NCBI GenBank assembly: GCA_934670175.1
Contig: CAKUOX010000002.1
Location: 24,288-88,287, forward strand
Reading direction: 5' to 3'
DNA: 64,000 nucleotides
DNA from: an uncultured Clostridia bacterium
Lineage (GTDB): Bacteria; Bacillota; Clostridia; Christensenellales; Aristaeellaceae
Positions 24,657 through 34,771 of this stretch are shown in pieces. The first letter of the stretch is position 1. Each line of letters begins with the position of its first letter. Both the position numbers and the translations under genes were made by a program. Below the pieces are notes generated by a model, which was not told the origin of the DNA, did no database searches, and worked only from the letters and a program-made list of their open reading frames with translations.

Positions 24657-25024
24657 GCGATCCTCCGTATTGATTCTTTATACCGGCGAGCCGGTTTGCG
24701 CGCAACAATCCAATGCGGCCATTCATCCAATGCCCGCACTGGCTTACAGGACTGTACTTCCGAATACTTCGAAAGTATTATTTATCCACAAAAATATCAC
24801 ATGCTGTGGATAAATTGCCGGTTTCTGTGGAAAATACAGACCTATTGTAGCAGATTGCGCGGCGAAAAGCAAGGCAATTTGGCGAGTTCAGGAAAAAGTC
24901 AAAATGCAGCGTTTTGTATCCAATTTCAGATATGCCTGTTCATAAGCTGTGGATAACGCAGGGAAAAGCTGTGGGGCAACGCGAAAAAGCGGTGGATTGT
25001 CACAGGAATGCGCGAATCTTGTGC
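24657..25024. promoter_or_regulatory. origin region upstream of dnaA
   Basis: DnaA boxes: TTATCCACA (24782-24790), TGTGGATAA (24805-24813), TGTGGAAAA (24826-24834, one mismatch) and TGTGGATAA (24948-24956). The first two face each other 14 bases apart. The interval is A+T-rich compared with its surroundings and holds no gene. Together with 23155-23342 it makes a bipartite oriC around dnaA. Confidence 0.85.
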
Positions 25025-25053
25025 TTGAAAGGCACAAGGTGATTTGATATACT
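25025..25053 (+). promoter_or_regulatory. promoter facing away from the origin
   Basis: TTGAAA (25025-25030), a 17-bp spacer and TATACT (25048-25053), upstream of the deacetylase-like gene. Confidence 0.8.
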
Positions 25054-25107
25054 GATAAATGGGATAGACTGACGAAATATAAATCATACTCAGGAGATTG
25101 AATATAG

Positions 25108-26406
25108 ATGCCCAGCAGAGAAAAAAGAGCGCAGCGGCGGCGCGGTTCAGGCGTGCTGCCCGCGCTGGTGATACTTACGGCCTTTGTGGCGCTGGCCATT
25201 GCCGCAATGCTGTTCAGCGGCGACCCCATCGGCGGCACGGAGGAAGAAAGGCTGCCCTACGCCTACCCGCAGGATACAAATTTCGTGGATCAGAATTCAG
25301 CCACGCGCGCGCCGCTGGTGCTGGGTGCGGACATAGAGCACATGACGCCCGAGCCCACCGCCGAGCCCGAGGCCACGCCGACGCCCGCGCCCGAGGAGAG
25401 CGCCGCGCCCGCGCAGCAGAGCGAGGACAGCGTGCCCACGCGCTTTTTCGCCACGCCCATGCCCGGCGATTATTTCCTGCCGATTATGAACCGCGCCGAG
25501 CGCACGCCCGACGATGAAATGATGATCGCGATCACGATCGACGATTGCAGCAAGGCGGACGTGCTCAGCCGGATCATCGAAATTGCCGATATATATAGTG
25601 CGAAGCTGACGCTGTTCCCCACCGGCGACGCGCTGATGACCCCCGGCATGACCGAGGGCTTCCGTACCTGCGTTACGCGCCTGGGCTACGAGATCGAAAA
25701 CCGCAACTACGGCAAAAAGGCGGAATACACGCTTTCCAGCGGCGAGCTGGCGATACAGATGTGGAAGCAGAACATCGCCGCGAGCTACGCCATGGGGCGC
25801 GATTACCATCAGCGCTATTATCGCCCCAGCAGCGTAGAGGCCGTGTACGACCAGCGCACGCATTTCTTCGCGCGCAAGCTGGGCTTTACCGGCATCGTGG
25901 GCTATACCTATTCCTACAACGGCAATACCGTGGAATCGCTGGTGGGCACGCTCAAGAGTGGCAATATCTACCAGTTTGATATGACGCAGAAATCGCTGAA
26001 GGTGTTCGAGGGCTTCATCGCCGAGGCCAGCCGGAAGGGCTATCGCCTGGTGACGATCAACGAGCTTTTCGGCATGGAAGCAAACCAGATGGACGGCTCG
26101 CTGACCATCGATACGCAGGAGCTGCCCACGATGGACGACTATCAGGCCAGCTATTACGACCTGAAGCTCGGCTACCGCACGAATTCGGTGATCGCGCTGC
26201 AAAAGCGGCTGATCGAGCTGGGCTATCTGCGCACCTTTAAGAATGAGGCGGGCGAGCGCGTGAACGCCACGGCGGACGGCATGTACGGCTCGAGCACCAG
26301 CGTGGCGGTCAGCGAATTTCAGGCGAAGGTGGGTATTCCCGCCACTGGCAATGCCGATGTGGAGACGCAGCAGCGCCTCTTTGCCGAGGATGCGCCGCGC
26401 AAGTAG
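25108..26406 (+). CDS. membrane-anchored degenerate polysaccharide-deacetylase-like protein with peptidoglycan-binding domain
   Basis: A 432-residue exported protein. A basic N-terminus and one hydrophobic anchor (about 13-38) are followed by a Pro/Glu/Thr-rich linker (EPTAEPEATPTPAPEES). The middle domain follows the NodB deacetylase plan: AITIDDCSKADVL matches the TFDD motif, and GYEIENRNYGKKAEYT stands where GHEIGNHTxxH should be, so the two metal-binding His are lost. KGYRLVTINELF matches the domain end. The last about 75 residues are a PG_binding_1 domain (LQKRLIELGYL...DGMYGSSTSVAVSEFQ). It may bind cell-wall glycan rather than deacetylate it. It is the first gene to the right of oriC. 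Confidence 0.8.
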   Translation: MPSREKRAQRRRGSGVLPALVILTAFVALAIAAMLFSGDPIGGTEEERLPYAYPQDTNFVDQNSATRAPLVLGADIEHMTPEPTAEPEATPTPAPEESAAPAQQSEDSVPTRFFATPMPGDYFLPIMNRAERTPDDEMMIAITIDDCSKADVLSRIIEIADIYSAKLTLFPTGDALMTPGMTEGFRTCVTRLGYEIENRNYGKKAEYTLSSGELAIQMWKQNIAASYAMGRDYHQRYYRPSSVEAVYDQRTHFFARKLGFTGIVGYTYSYNGNTVESLVGTLKSGNIYQFDMTQKSLKVFEGFIAEASRKGYRLVTINELFGMEANQMDGSLTIDTQELPTMDDYQASYYDLKLGYRTNSVIALQKRLIELGYLRTFKNEAGERVNATADGMYGSSTSVAVSEFQAKVGIPATGNADVETQQRLFAEDAPRK

Positions 26407-26492
26407 GAAATGGATCGCGGTTATATGGCGGAGCGCCCGAGTGGCCGACAGGCTCTGGGCGCTCTATTGCTTGAATGGAGGAGAATATGGGC

Positions 26493-27458
26493 ATGCAAAA
26501 TATTGTTCTGCGCCGGATCACGGCGGCGGACGACGGCGCAATCGCCGCGATCATTCGCGCGAGCCTGAAGAGCTACGGTCTGGATATTCCCGGCACGGCG
26601 TATTTTGATCCGGAGCTCGACCATCTGAGTACCTATTACTGCGCGGCGCCGGGCATGCGCGCCTACTTTATTGCCGAGCTTGACGGTGTGGTGCTTGGCG
26701 GCGCGGGGCTTGCCGAGTTTACCGGCATAGCCGGCTGCGCGGAGCTGCAGAAGCTGTATCTGGCGGAAGCGTCCAGGGGCATGGGCCTTGGGCGGCGGCT
26801 GATGCAGGCCGCAGAGGAGGAGGCGCGGCGTCTGGGCTACGATAAGCTCTACCTTGAAACGCATTCGGCGCTCAAGGCCGCGATAGGCTTGTATGAAAGG
26901 ATGGGCTTTGCGAAGATCGACCGTCCCGCCTGCGTCAAGCACGGTACGATGGACTGCTTCTATATGAAGGAGCTGAGCATCAGCGGCGATGCGGCGCAGG
27001 ACAGGCGCTTCATGCGCATGGCGATCGAGCTTTCAAGGGCTGCTGTCGAGCATGGAAACGAGCCCTTCGGCGCGGTGCTGGTGAAGGATGGCGAGGTCGC
27101 GTTCACCAATGAAAATCAGATCCACACGCGCCGCGATCCGACGTTTCACGGCGAGCTCGGATTGATTCGCGAGTTCTGCGGCAGGACGGGCATTACCGAT
27201 CTGAGCCAATACACGCTCTATTCCAGCTGCGAGCCCTGCTTCATGTGCAGCGGCGCGATGGTGTGGGTCAGGCTGGGACGTCTGGTTTACGCCGCGAGCA
27301 ATATGGATCTGGAGCGCATTTTCGGGGAAAAAGGCTGCAATTGCGCCGAGCTGGTCTTTGCGCATTCCTCGTGGAGGCCGAGGGTCACTGCGGGCGTGCT
27401 GCGCGAGGAGGGTCTCGCGGTGCTTCAGAATTACTTTGGTAAGCGCATGGGTAAGTAA
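26493..27458 (+). CDS. GNAT acetyltransferase fused to a nucleoside-deaminase domain
   Basis: A 321-residue two-domain protein. Residues 1-162 are a GNAT N-acetyltransferase with the acetyl-CoA loop RGMGLGRR (95-102) and LYERMGF (133-139). Residues 165-321 are a CDA-fold deaminase resembling guanine or tRNA-adenosine deaminases: NEPFGAVLVKDG, zinc His-Glu in DPTFHGEL (H219, E221; HGE instead of the usual HAE) and CEPCFMC (C249, C252). The start at 26493 is chosen because GGAGGAG lies 9 bases upstream; ATGs at 26475 and 26487 overlap or crowd that site. The fusion suggests linked acetylation and deamination, but the substrates are unknown. Confidence 0.85.
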   Translation: MQNIVLRRITAADDGAIAAIIRASLKSYGLDIPGTAYFDPELDHLSTYYCAAPGMRAYFIAELDGVVLGGAGLAEFTGIAGCAELQKLYLAEASRGMGLGRRLMQAAEEEARRLGYDKLYLETHSALKAAIGLYERMGFAKIDRPACVKHGTMDCFYMKELSISGDAAQDRRFMRMAIELSRAAVEHGNEPFGAVLVKDGEVAFTNENQIHTRRDPTFHGELGLIREFCGRTGITDLSQYTLYSSCEPCFMCSGAMVWVRLGRLVYAASNMDLERIFGEKGCNCAELVFAHSSWRPRVTAGVLREEGLAVLQNYFGKRMGK

Positions 27459-27533
27459 AGGGATCGGGCGTGCTTCTGCTGCGCGCCGGAACGTTGTCTG
27501 AGAATGACCGCCGCCGGTATCCGCCGTAAAAAG

Positions 27534-27570
27534 AAATGAGCCGTTTCGACAGCATCGAAACGGCTCTTTC
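27534..27570. terminator. bidirectional terminator
   Basis: GAGCCGTTTCGA and TCGAAACGGCTC form a perfect 12-bp stem, with AAGAAAT before and TTTCC after. It lies between the converging GNAT-deaminase and zinc-ribbon protein genes. Confidence 0.85.
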
Positions 27571-27621
27571 CTATTCAAAAATAAGAATCGGCAAAACCAT
27601 GGGGATTGCCGCCCAGACGGA

Positions 27622-28488
27622 TCAGTGCTTTACTGTATTTCTGGACAGGCCCTTGATCTGCGAGACCACCCAGTCGTAGTTGGTGCTTTCGATGGCAGTG
27701 CCGCAATAGGGGCACTTTGCAGATTTGTTCACATCCACGGGCGCGCCGCAGTTCGGGCAGTTCACGCTGGCGCTGCCGCCCGTGCTGCCGCTGCGCTCGA
27801 GCATCCATTCATATTTCATATAGATCTCATCGTTCCGGTCGCCGCGCACCAGCTTGCCGTCGCTGTTCGTCAGATAATTTACGAAGCGCGCGTGCACGCA
27901 GGCATACAGGCGGTCGGGCGCGCCGTTTTCAGCGGGCTTGCAGCCCAACAGCGTTACATCCAGCACGCTGATGTGCTCCATATGGCTGGTGATGCCCTTG
28001 TCGATGAAATCGCGCTTGAGCTGTGCGGAGGTCTGCGCGTACAGCGGCGCGCTGAGCAGCGGTTCGACCGGCGAAAGGTCACGCGCCGCCCAGGCCTCCT
28101 GAAGGCGGATATACATATTAGAAATCTGCGCGCACAGCTCGTCCTGATTGAGGTCGGCAAGCGCGCTGAGCGGCTGCAGGCTGCTCGGCGGCGTGGGCGT
28201 CGCGCCATCTGTGCTCTTCTTCTTCGAGCGCGCGCCGCCGATCAGCGCGATCAGCAGTATGCCGCCGACTGTGAACACGACGATATAGAAATCATCGACG
28301 CCGTAGCCGTCGGAGTCGGAGACATAGTCATGATCGCTGCTCGACCACGAATCATCATCATCCCAGCTGGAATCATAATCGCTCCCGCCGTAGTCGGAAC
28401 CGCCGGAATAATCGCCGAAATCGGCGTGTGCGGGGAAGAGCGCGATCAGGCAGAGCAGCGTTATCAGCAGGCACAGCAGTTTTTTCAT
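27622..28488 (-). CDS. membrane protein with Tim44-like domain and C-terminal zinc ribbon
   Basis: A 288-residue exported or membrane protein. Signal peptide MKKLLCLLITLLCLIALFPAHA, a low-complexity Gly/Ser/Asp/Tyr region (SGGSDYGGSDYDSSWDDDDSW), and one helix (DFYIVVFTVGGILLIALIGG). A cytoplasmic domain of about 120 residues resembles Tim44/calcium-import-type domains (LNQDELCAQISNMYIRLQEAW...HISVLDVTLLGC). The C-terminus has a four-cysteine zinc ribbon, CPNCG and CPYCG. The role is unknown; this plan recurs in Clostridia. The start at 28488 keeps the signal peptide. It follows the VanY-type gene after 26 bp, probably in an operon. Confidence 0.7.
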   Translation of the reverse strand: MKKLLCLLITLLCLIALFPAHADFGDYSGGSDYGGSDYDSSWDDDDSWSSSDHDYVSDSDGYGVDDFYIVVFTVGGILLIALIGGARSKKKSTDGATPTPPSSLQPLSALADLNQDELCAQISNMYIRLQEAWAARDLSPVEPLLSAPLYAQTSAQLKRDFIDKGITSHMEHISVLDVTLLGCKPAENGAPDRLYACVHARFVNYLTNSDGKLVRGDRNDEIYMKYEWMLERSGSTGGSASVNCPNCGAPVDVNKSAKCPYCGTAIESTNYDWVVSQIKGLSRNTVKH

Positions 28489-28514
28489 AAGTCCAGAATC
28501 CTTTCCCGCAGTCA

Positions 28515-29264
28515 TCAGCGGCCGTATTTTTTCAGGAAGCTCTCCAGCGACAGGTTTTCATTGCGGATGCGCGTAGCGGCCTCGACGCCGACATAGCGGT
28601 AGTGCCACGGTTCATAGGAAATGCCGGTCTCATCGGCCTTGTTGGCGGGATAGCGCTGGATGAAGCCATATTCATGGGCGTGCAGGCTCAGCCAGGCGTA
28701 TTGCGGCGTGCTCTCGAAGCCTCCGGAGGTCTCGGTGGTCACATCGAACGCCAGGCCGGTCTGATGCTCGCTCGCGCCCGCCTCCTGCGCCTTGCCCGGC
28801 TCGGACTGGGCGTACACCTCCTGCTGGCGCTGATAGTCGCGGTAGCCGGAGGTCACAATGAAGCCGTTTACGTTTTCCGCCTCGGCGGCGGCGAACATGC
28901 GCTCCATCGGCTCGTAGCATTCCCGAGCCAGGTAGATATTGGAATTTGCCAGGCGGAAGGAATGCCGCTGCTGGTAGAGGTTCACCAGCCCCTCGGGCAC
29001 ATAATCCGCCGACAGGCGATGCTCCGAATTCACCAGAAGGATGTCGCCCTTGTATTTCGTAGAGCCCACGCCCATGCGCCAGCCCAGAAAAAACGAAAGC
29101 CCGAGACAGGCGCACAGCGCAATGCAGGCCAATATCGTCTGTTTCCGCGTCAGCCGCAGTGCATAGCGCGATCTCCTTGAGCTATAAGAATTCGGATCGG
29201 CGGGTTTTATGGAAGCGCGCCGATGATTCTTCGCAGTATTTCGCCTCGATACCTCGTTTGCCAC
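28515..29264 (-). CDS. VanY-type D-alanyl-D-alanine carboxypeptidase
   Basis: A membrane-anchored peptidase of about 249 residues, trimming the terminal D-Ala from peptidoglycan stems. After a basic N-terminus and one helix (QTILACIALCACLGLSFFLGW) come the family motifs VTSGYRDYQRQQ, ASEHQTGLAFDV (zinc His and Asp) and EPWHYRYVG (catalytic and zinc His). The start is set at GTG 29264, since the promoter at 29295-29324 would start transcription near 29288, leaving ATG 29288 without a leader, while AGGAG precedes the GTG. If ATG 29288 is used the protein is 8 residues longer. Confidence 0.88.
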   Translation of the reverse strand: MANEVSRRNTAKNHRRASIKPADPNSYSSRRSRYALRLTRKQTILACIALCACLGLSFFLGWRMGVGSTKYKGDILLVNSEHRLSADYVPEGLVNLYQQRHSFRLANSNIYLARECYEPMERMFAAAEAENVNGFIVTSGYRDYQRQQEVYAQSEPGKAQEAGASEHQTGLAFDVTTETSGGFESTPQYAWLSLHAHEYGFIQRYPANKADETGISYEPWHYRYVGVEAATRIRNENLSLESFLKKYGR

Positions 29265-29294
29265 GTTTGTATCATCTCCTGTATTCATGCAATA

Positions 29295-29324
29295 ATCATA
29301 TTCCATTTTAATAGACGCTGTCAA
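29295..29324 (-). promoter_or_regulatory. promoter of the VanY-type gene
   Basis: On the minus strand TTGACA (29319-29324), an 18-bp spacer and TATGAT (29295-29300). Confidence 0.7.
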
Positions 29325-29447
29325 GCCGGAAAATGCCGGATCGTTCAAATAAAAAATATCGGCAGGGCGTGCGGCGGCGCAAGATTTATGTTATCATAGA
29401 GGCAGAGAATATAGATACAGAAAATGGATGCAATGGGAGGACTGGCC

Positions 29448-31124
29448 ATGAAACGGTTTCTATGCGCGCTGCTGTGCTGCGTGCTGCTGTGTCCGGCGGC
29501 GCTGGCGGACAGCTTTGACGATTTTCTCAATGCGGTTTCGGGCGGCACGCCGCAGCCGACGCAGGACAGAAGCCTGCGCTTTGCGCCGCTGGACGAGACG
29601 CCCGCGCCGACCGATGTGCCGACTGAAGCGCCCACGCCTGCGCCCGATCCCTCCGGCAATATATTGATGGCGGATAAGATCAACGGGGAACCATTCTATG
29701 TGCTCGGCAGTGACATAGAGCGCAGTCAGATCATTCGCGTACGCTTTCTGGACAGCCTTGAGGACATGCCCGAGGACGCCTGGGATGTTTCCGACGCGCA
29801 GAATGGCAGCGTGTACGCCTGGGTAAGCGGCGAACGCGGCGCGTATGAGCTGAGCATCGCGGGCGTGGGCGGCGTGTCGGCCGGTGCATCCGCTGAGGGT
29901 CTGTTTGCCTATTATCGAAATCTTGAGCAGATCGATTTCGGCAACTGCTTTTATACCGAGGGCATGGAAAGCATGTGCAGAATGTTTCTGGAGTGCAATA
30001 GCCTGAGATCGCTGGAGCTTTCCGGCTTCAATACGGAAAGCGTGCGCGATTTCAGCTGGTGCTTTGATGGCTGCGGCGCGCTGGAAACGCTGGATCTGTC
30101 TTTTCTGGATACCCGAAACGCCGCCGCGATGCAGGCCATGTTCTATGGGTGCAGCGGCATCGAGTCTCTGGATCTGTCCTTGCTGGATACCCAAAGCGTC
30201 ACCACGATGCAGGCCATGTTCTATGGGTGCAGCAGCATCAGGTCTCTGGATGTGTCGAAATTGAATACGCGCGCTGTGCGGAATTTCAAGTATATGTTCA
30301 AGGGCTGCACCGCGCTGAGCGAGCTCATTACGGGCGATGATTTTCTGGTCGATCCCGACGCGGATGTGCTGGAAATGTTTGCAGATTGTCCGGCACTGGA
30401 TGCCGAGATGCTGGAGCCGCTGCAGCTCGGGAAGGGCGCGGTGCCCACGAGCACGCCTTCGCCTGCGCCGACCGGCACGCCCAGACCCACGAATACGCCG
30501 CGCGTCTATTCGGAACTGCATCGCGGCAACAGCGGCGTGGATGTAGCGCTGATGCAGAGTTATCTGGTAGATTACGGCTATATGCTCAGCGGCTCTGCCG
30601 ACGGCGAGTATGGCCGCAAGACCGCCAACGCCGTGCACTGGTTCAAGCATGCGAATTGCATATGGGATGACTGCGACGATAACGCCGACTACTGCGTCGC
30701 CACCTCGGAAATGCTGAGCGTGCTCTACGGCGGATCGGCCATAAGAAATATAGAGCCGGACGTTGCGCTGCAAATATTCGAGGGCAGCAAGCTGGAGTAC
30801 AACAAGCTCAAGGGCGACAAATTCAAGTTCCGCATTCAGGTGGAAAATGCCTCTTCCCTGCGAACGGTGCGCGCGTTCGAGCTGCGCGCCTATATCACGA
30901 ACGTAAGGGAGGAGCCCGTTTACGGCGACGGCTATTATTATTACGAGACCACGCGCTGCACCATCGCGCCCAATGGCATTGCCTATTCGGACTACCTGAT
31001 CATTCCCAACCGCAGCGATATTTACAAGGTGTGGGTCGGTATCAGCCGCGTGGAATACAACGACGGCACATACGCCGAGGCCGACGAGATCGATTACTGG
31101 TATTGGACGTTTGATGAGCTGTAA
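29448..31124 (+). CDS. BspA-like surface protein with peptidoglycan-binding domain
   Basis: A 558-residue secreted protein. Start after GGGAGG; signal peptide MKRFLCALLCCVLLCPAALA. Residues about 165-295 hold five DUF285/BspA-type repeats of about 23 residues (for example METMFxGCxxLxSLDLSxLDT: LETLDLSFLDTRNAAAMQAM and IESLDLSLLDTQSVTTMQAM). A PTSTPSPAPTGTPRPTNTP linker leads to a PG_binding_1-type domain (LHRGNSGVDVALMQSYLVDYGYMLSGSADGEYGRKTANAVHWF), then about 130 residues resembling an extracellular sandwich domain. BspA repeats often mediate adhesion. Two adjacent repeats are nearly identical in DNA (30100-30160 and 30169-30229), a sign of recent duplication. It leads a three-gene group of secreted proteins. 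Confidence 0.85.
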   Translation: MKRFLCALLCCVLLCPAALADSFDDFLNAVSGGTPQPTQDRSLRFAPLDETPAPTDVPTEAPTPAPDPSGNILMADKINGEPFYVLGSDIERSQIIRVRFLDSLEDMPEDAWDVSDAQNGSVYAWVSGERGAYELSIAGVGGVSAGASAEGLFAYYRNLEQIDFGNCFYTEGMESMCRMFLECNSLRSLELSGFNTESVRDFSWCFDGCGALETLDLSFLDTRNAAAMQAMFYGCSGIESLDLSLLDTQSVTTMQAMFYGCSSIRSLDVSKLNTRAVRNFKYMFKGCTALSELITGDDFLVDPDADVLEMFADCPALDAEMLEPLQLGKGAVPTSTPSPAPTGTPRPTNTPRVYSELHRGNSGVDVALMQSYLVDYGYMLSGSADGEYGRKTANAVHWFKHANCIWDDCDDNADYCVATSEMLSVLYGGSAIRNIEPDVALQIFEGSKLEYNKLKGDKFKFRIQVENASSLRTVRAFELRAYITNVREEPVYGDGYYYYETTRCTIAPNGIAYSDYLIIPNRSDIYKVWVGISRVEYNDGTYAEADEIDYWYWTFDEL

Positions 31125-31136
31125 GGAGGCGACGCA

Positions 31137-31616
31137 ATGAAAAGACTGATTGGCATACTGCTCTGCTGCGCGCTGCTGTGCGCGGCGGCGCTGGCTGAGG
31201 GCGAGGGCTGGACGCTCGATTTCGACCCCAATGAAGCGGGCTACGACGGCGGCTGGATCGGCTGCGAGAGCGACGGCTTCAAGCTCTACCTGCCCACCGG
31301 CGCGCAGGAAATATTCGGCGGCGCGGATATCAGCTGCTTTGCCTTCAGCGGCGGCGTGCTGATCATCGACCGGCTCGCGGGCGCGGACATGGACGAAAGG
31401 ATGAACGATGTCTGCGGCGAGGGCTGGCGCGCGGCGGCGCTCAACGGCCATGAGGCCGCGCTGGGCTTTATGAAGGATACGGACAACGCCTGCATGTGCT
31501 GGCCGGAGGGGGATACGCTGTATCATTTCCTGCTGGCGCCCGCCGTGGCCGAGGGCGGCTCGGCGGCGGCTCGCGCGTTTGCGCTGCGCGTGCTCACATC
31601 GGTGAGCGCGATGTAA
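31137..31616 (+). CDS. small secreted protein, function unknown
   Basis: A 159-residue protein with signal peptide MKRLIGILLCCALLCAAALA. The mature part has no domain I recognise; it holds four to six cysteines and acidic or aromatic residues (FKLYLPTGAQEIFGG, ADMDERMNDVCGEGW). AAGGAGG lies 7 bases before the ATG and 12 bp separate it from the BspA-like gene, so it is in the same operon. Confidence 0.65.
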   Translation: MKRLIGILLCCALLCAAALAEGEGWTLDFDPNEAGYDGGWIGCESDGFKLYLPTGAQEIFGGADISCFAFSGGVLIIDRLAGADMDERMNDVCGEGWRAAALNGHEAALGFMKDTDNACMCWPEGDTLYHFLLAPAVAEGGSAAARAFALRVLTSVSAM

Positions 31617-31644
31617 AACAGTTTTCAAGGGGAGGAAGCTCAAT

Positions 31645-32271
31645 ATGAAAAGATGGATCTCGATACTGGTGACGGTGCTGGTGGTCTTCAGCCTTATTGG
31701 CGGCGCGGCGTTTGCGCAGAGCGACCCGCTGATCGACATTGCCATGGATATGGCGCGCGATCTGCATACGCTGGCAAATGATGAAAAGTACTTTGAACTT
31801 ATGGGCTATACCTATACAAGGGATTACATATCCGCCTTTGCGGCGGTCGACTGCGATGAGATGCGGAGCGCGTATCGCGTTACATCGGCGGCGACGCTGA
31901 TAGCGCAGGTCATGGGCGGCTCGCGCCTGAGCGATGTGGGCAGGAGCAATATCATAAAATCCGCGTATGCTGGCCCCGGCAATACCTGGAATGCCCAGAA
32001 GAGCGCAAATGCCATGTCGCAGGCGGCGGTGCTGAGTTTGTCGCGCAGCTACCTGAAGCCGAACGGTTTTCAGAATTGCGTAATGCTGCTCGACTGCGGC
32101 GGCGCGGTGTATGCCGTCAGCTGCGTGGAGACCGGCGCGGGCATCATCACGGCCACGGCCACGCCCATGTTCCTGGATGAGGGCGAGAGCATGGAAACGG
32201 TGGTGCAGAATCTCCGCCAGGAAGCGCCGGCGTATGCAGTGGAGCAGATATACCCCGAGCAGGATAAATAA
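31645..32271 (+). CDS. secreted protein, function unknown
   Basis: A 208-residue protein with signal peptide MKRWISILVTVLVVFSLIGGAAFA. The mature region is helical and soluble, with the segments DLHTLANDEKYFELMGYT and SQAAVLSLSRSYLKPNGFQN; no known domain. GGGGAGG precedes the ATG. It is last of the three-gene secreted group; repeat A3 begins about 75 bp after its stop. Confidence 0.65.
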   Translation: MKRWISILVTVLVVFSLIGGAAFAQSDPLIDIAMDMARDLHTLANDEKYFELMGYTYTRDYISAFAAVDCDEMRSAYRVTSAATLIAQVMGGSRLSDVGRSNIIKSAYAGPGNTWNAQKSANAMSQAAVLSLSRSYLKPNGFQNCVMLLDCGGAVYAVSCVETGAGIITATATPMFLDEGESMETVVQNLRQEAPAYAVEQIYPEQDK

Positions 32272-32346
32272 CGGGGATCATCGGCGTATTCCGGTGCGTT
32301 TTTTAGTGGAGAAAATGCGATTGGAGCGCGCCGGATATGCAAGATA

Positions 32347-32542
32347 GGTGGACGGGGAAGCGCGTTCCCCCGCCACTGCCACCCCACCAGTTTTTGCTAA
32401 AATCCTTCGGATTTTTGGGCGCAAAAACTACAAAGAAACGATTTTTGCTCTGAAAATGAGATTTTCCGCCGCAAAAATCGCCCCACACCCACCGTACCTC
32501 GAGAGGGCCGAAACCCTCTAGAGCTCTCCCGGGTTTTTCGAC
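32347..32542 (+). repeat. dispersed structured repeat, family A, copy A3
   Basis: A family A element lacking the leading TTGTCAAAAA hairpin. It keeps GGGAAGC/GTTCCCC, CAGTTTTTGC/GCAAAAACT with inner AAATCC/GGATTT, CGATTTTTGC/GCAAAAATCG with inner GAAAAT/ATTTTC, and the final region to GGTTTTTCGAC. The CGTGCCCA arm is altered to CACACCCA. It is at the converging ends of the secreted-protein operon and groEL. Confidence 0.85.
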
Positions 32543-32547
32543 AGACT

Positions 32548-32581
32548 GATGGCGCCGCACCCGTTCGGGTACGGCGCCATC
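32548..32581. terminator. terminator at the groEL end
   Basis: GATGGCGCCGCACCC and GGGTACGGCGCCATC, a 14-bp stem with one mismatch. It lies beyond the groEL stop; TTTAT follows on the plus strand. Confidence 0.65.
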
Positions 32582-32604
32582 TTTATATGCGTTTGTTTAA
32601 TTGA

Positions 32605-34233
<1,629 letters not shown>

Positions 34234-34275
34234 AATAATTGCCTCCTGAAATTCTACTTAAATTGTGGGAATGTC

Positions 34276-34560
34276 TTATTCGATGACGGCCAGAATGTCG
34301 CCCTGCTTTACGATGATGTATTCCGCACCGTCGAGCTTGACCTCGGTGCCGGCATACTTGGAATAGATCACCTTTTCGCCGACCTTCACCTGCATCTTAA
34401 CTTCCTTGCCGTCTACCATGCCGCCGGGGCCGATCGCGACGACTTCCGCCATCACGGGCTTTTCCTTCGCGGCGCCAGCCAGAATAATGCCACCCTTCGT
34501 GGTTTCCTCTGCTTCGATATTTTTGATGACAACGCGGTCACCAAGCGGCTTCATAGTCAT
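34276..34560 (-). CDS. groES: co-chaperonin GroES (10 kDa)
   Basis: A 94-residue lid of the GroEL cage. MKPLGDRVVIK at the start, the mobile loop EETTKGGIILAGAAKEKP and the C-terminal EYIIVKQGDILAVIE are all typical. GGAGG precedes the first ATG by 9 bases. First gene of the groES-groEL operon, just downstream of the CIRCE element. Confidence 0.99.
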   Translation of the reverse strand: MTMKPLGDRVVIKNIEAEETTKGGIILAGAAKEKPVMAEVVAIGPGGMVDGKEVKMQVKVGEKVIYSKYAGTEVKLDGAEYIIVKQGDILAVIE

Positions 34561-34597
34561 ATTCTTAAACCTCCACTTTGTATGATCTTGATTGGTG

Positions 34598-34624
34598 TTA
34601 GCACTCTTTTATATTGAGTGCTAA
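34598..34624 (-). promoter_or_regulatory. CIRCE operator (HrcA-binding site)
   Basis: A perfect 9-9-9 palindrome: TTAGCACTC (34598-34606), nine bases, GAGTGCTAA (34616-34624). It matches the CIRCE consensus exactly and lies between the promoter and groES, so HrcA should repress the operon until heat stress. hrcA is not in the window. Confidence 0.97.
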
Positions 34625-34638
34625 CGCTTACAGATGAT

Positions 34639-34667
34639 AGTGTAACCAATTTCATGGGAAAATGCAA
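34639..34667 (-). promoter_or_regulatory. groES-groEL promoter
   Basis: On the minus strand TTGCAT (34662-34667), a 17-bp spacer and TACACT (34639-34644), 15 bp before CIRCE. Confidence 0.8.
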
Positions 34668-34771
34668 GCCCCAATGGCAGTGTTTTTTTGTTAAGTTTTG
34701 GATTTTAGACGAAAAAAGCGGGAAATATGCTAAAATGGAACCAGATGGAGCAAACGGAGGAGGCGAACGGC

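Noticed and set aside
26428..26466. Sequence resembling the 5' part of a serine tRNA (GGAGCGCCCGAGTGGCCGA)
   Set aside because: No anticodon arm, T arm (GGTTCGAATCC) or acceptor partner follows; it is a simple hairpin GAGCGCCC/GGGCGCTC after a stop codon.
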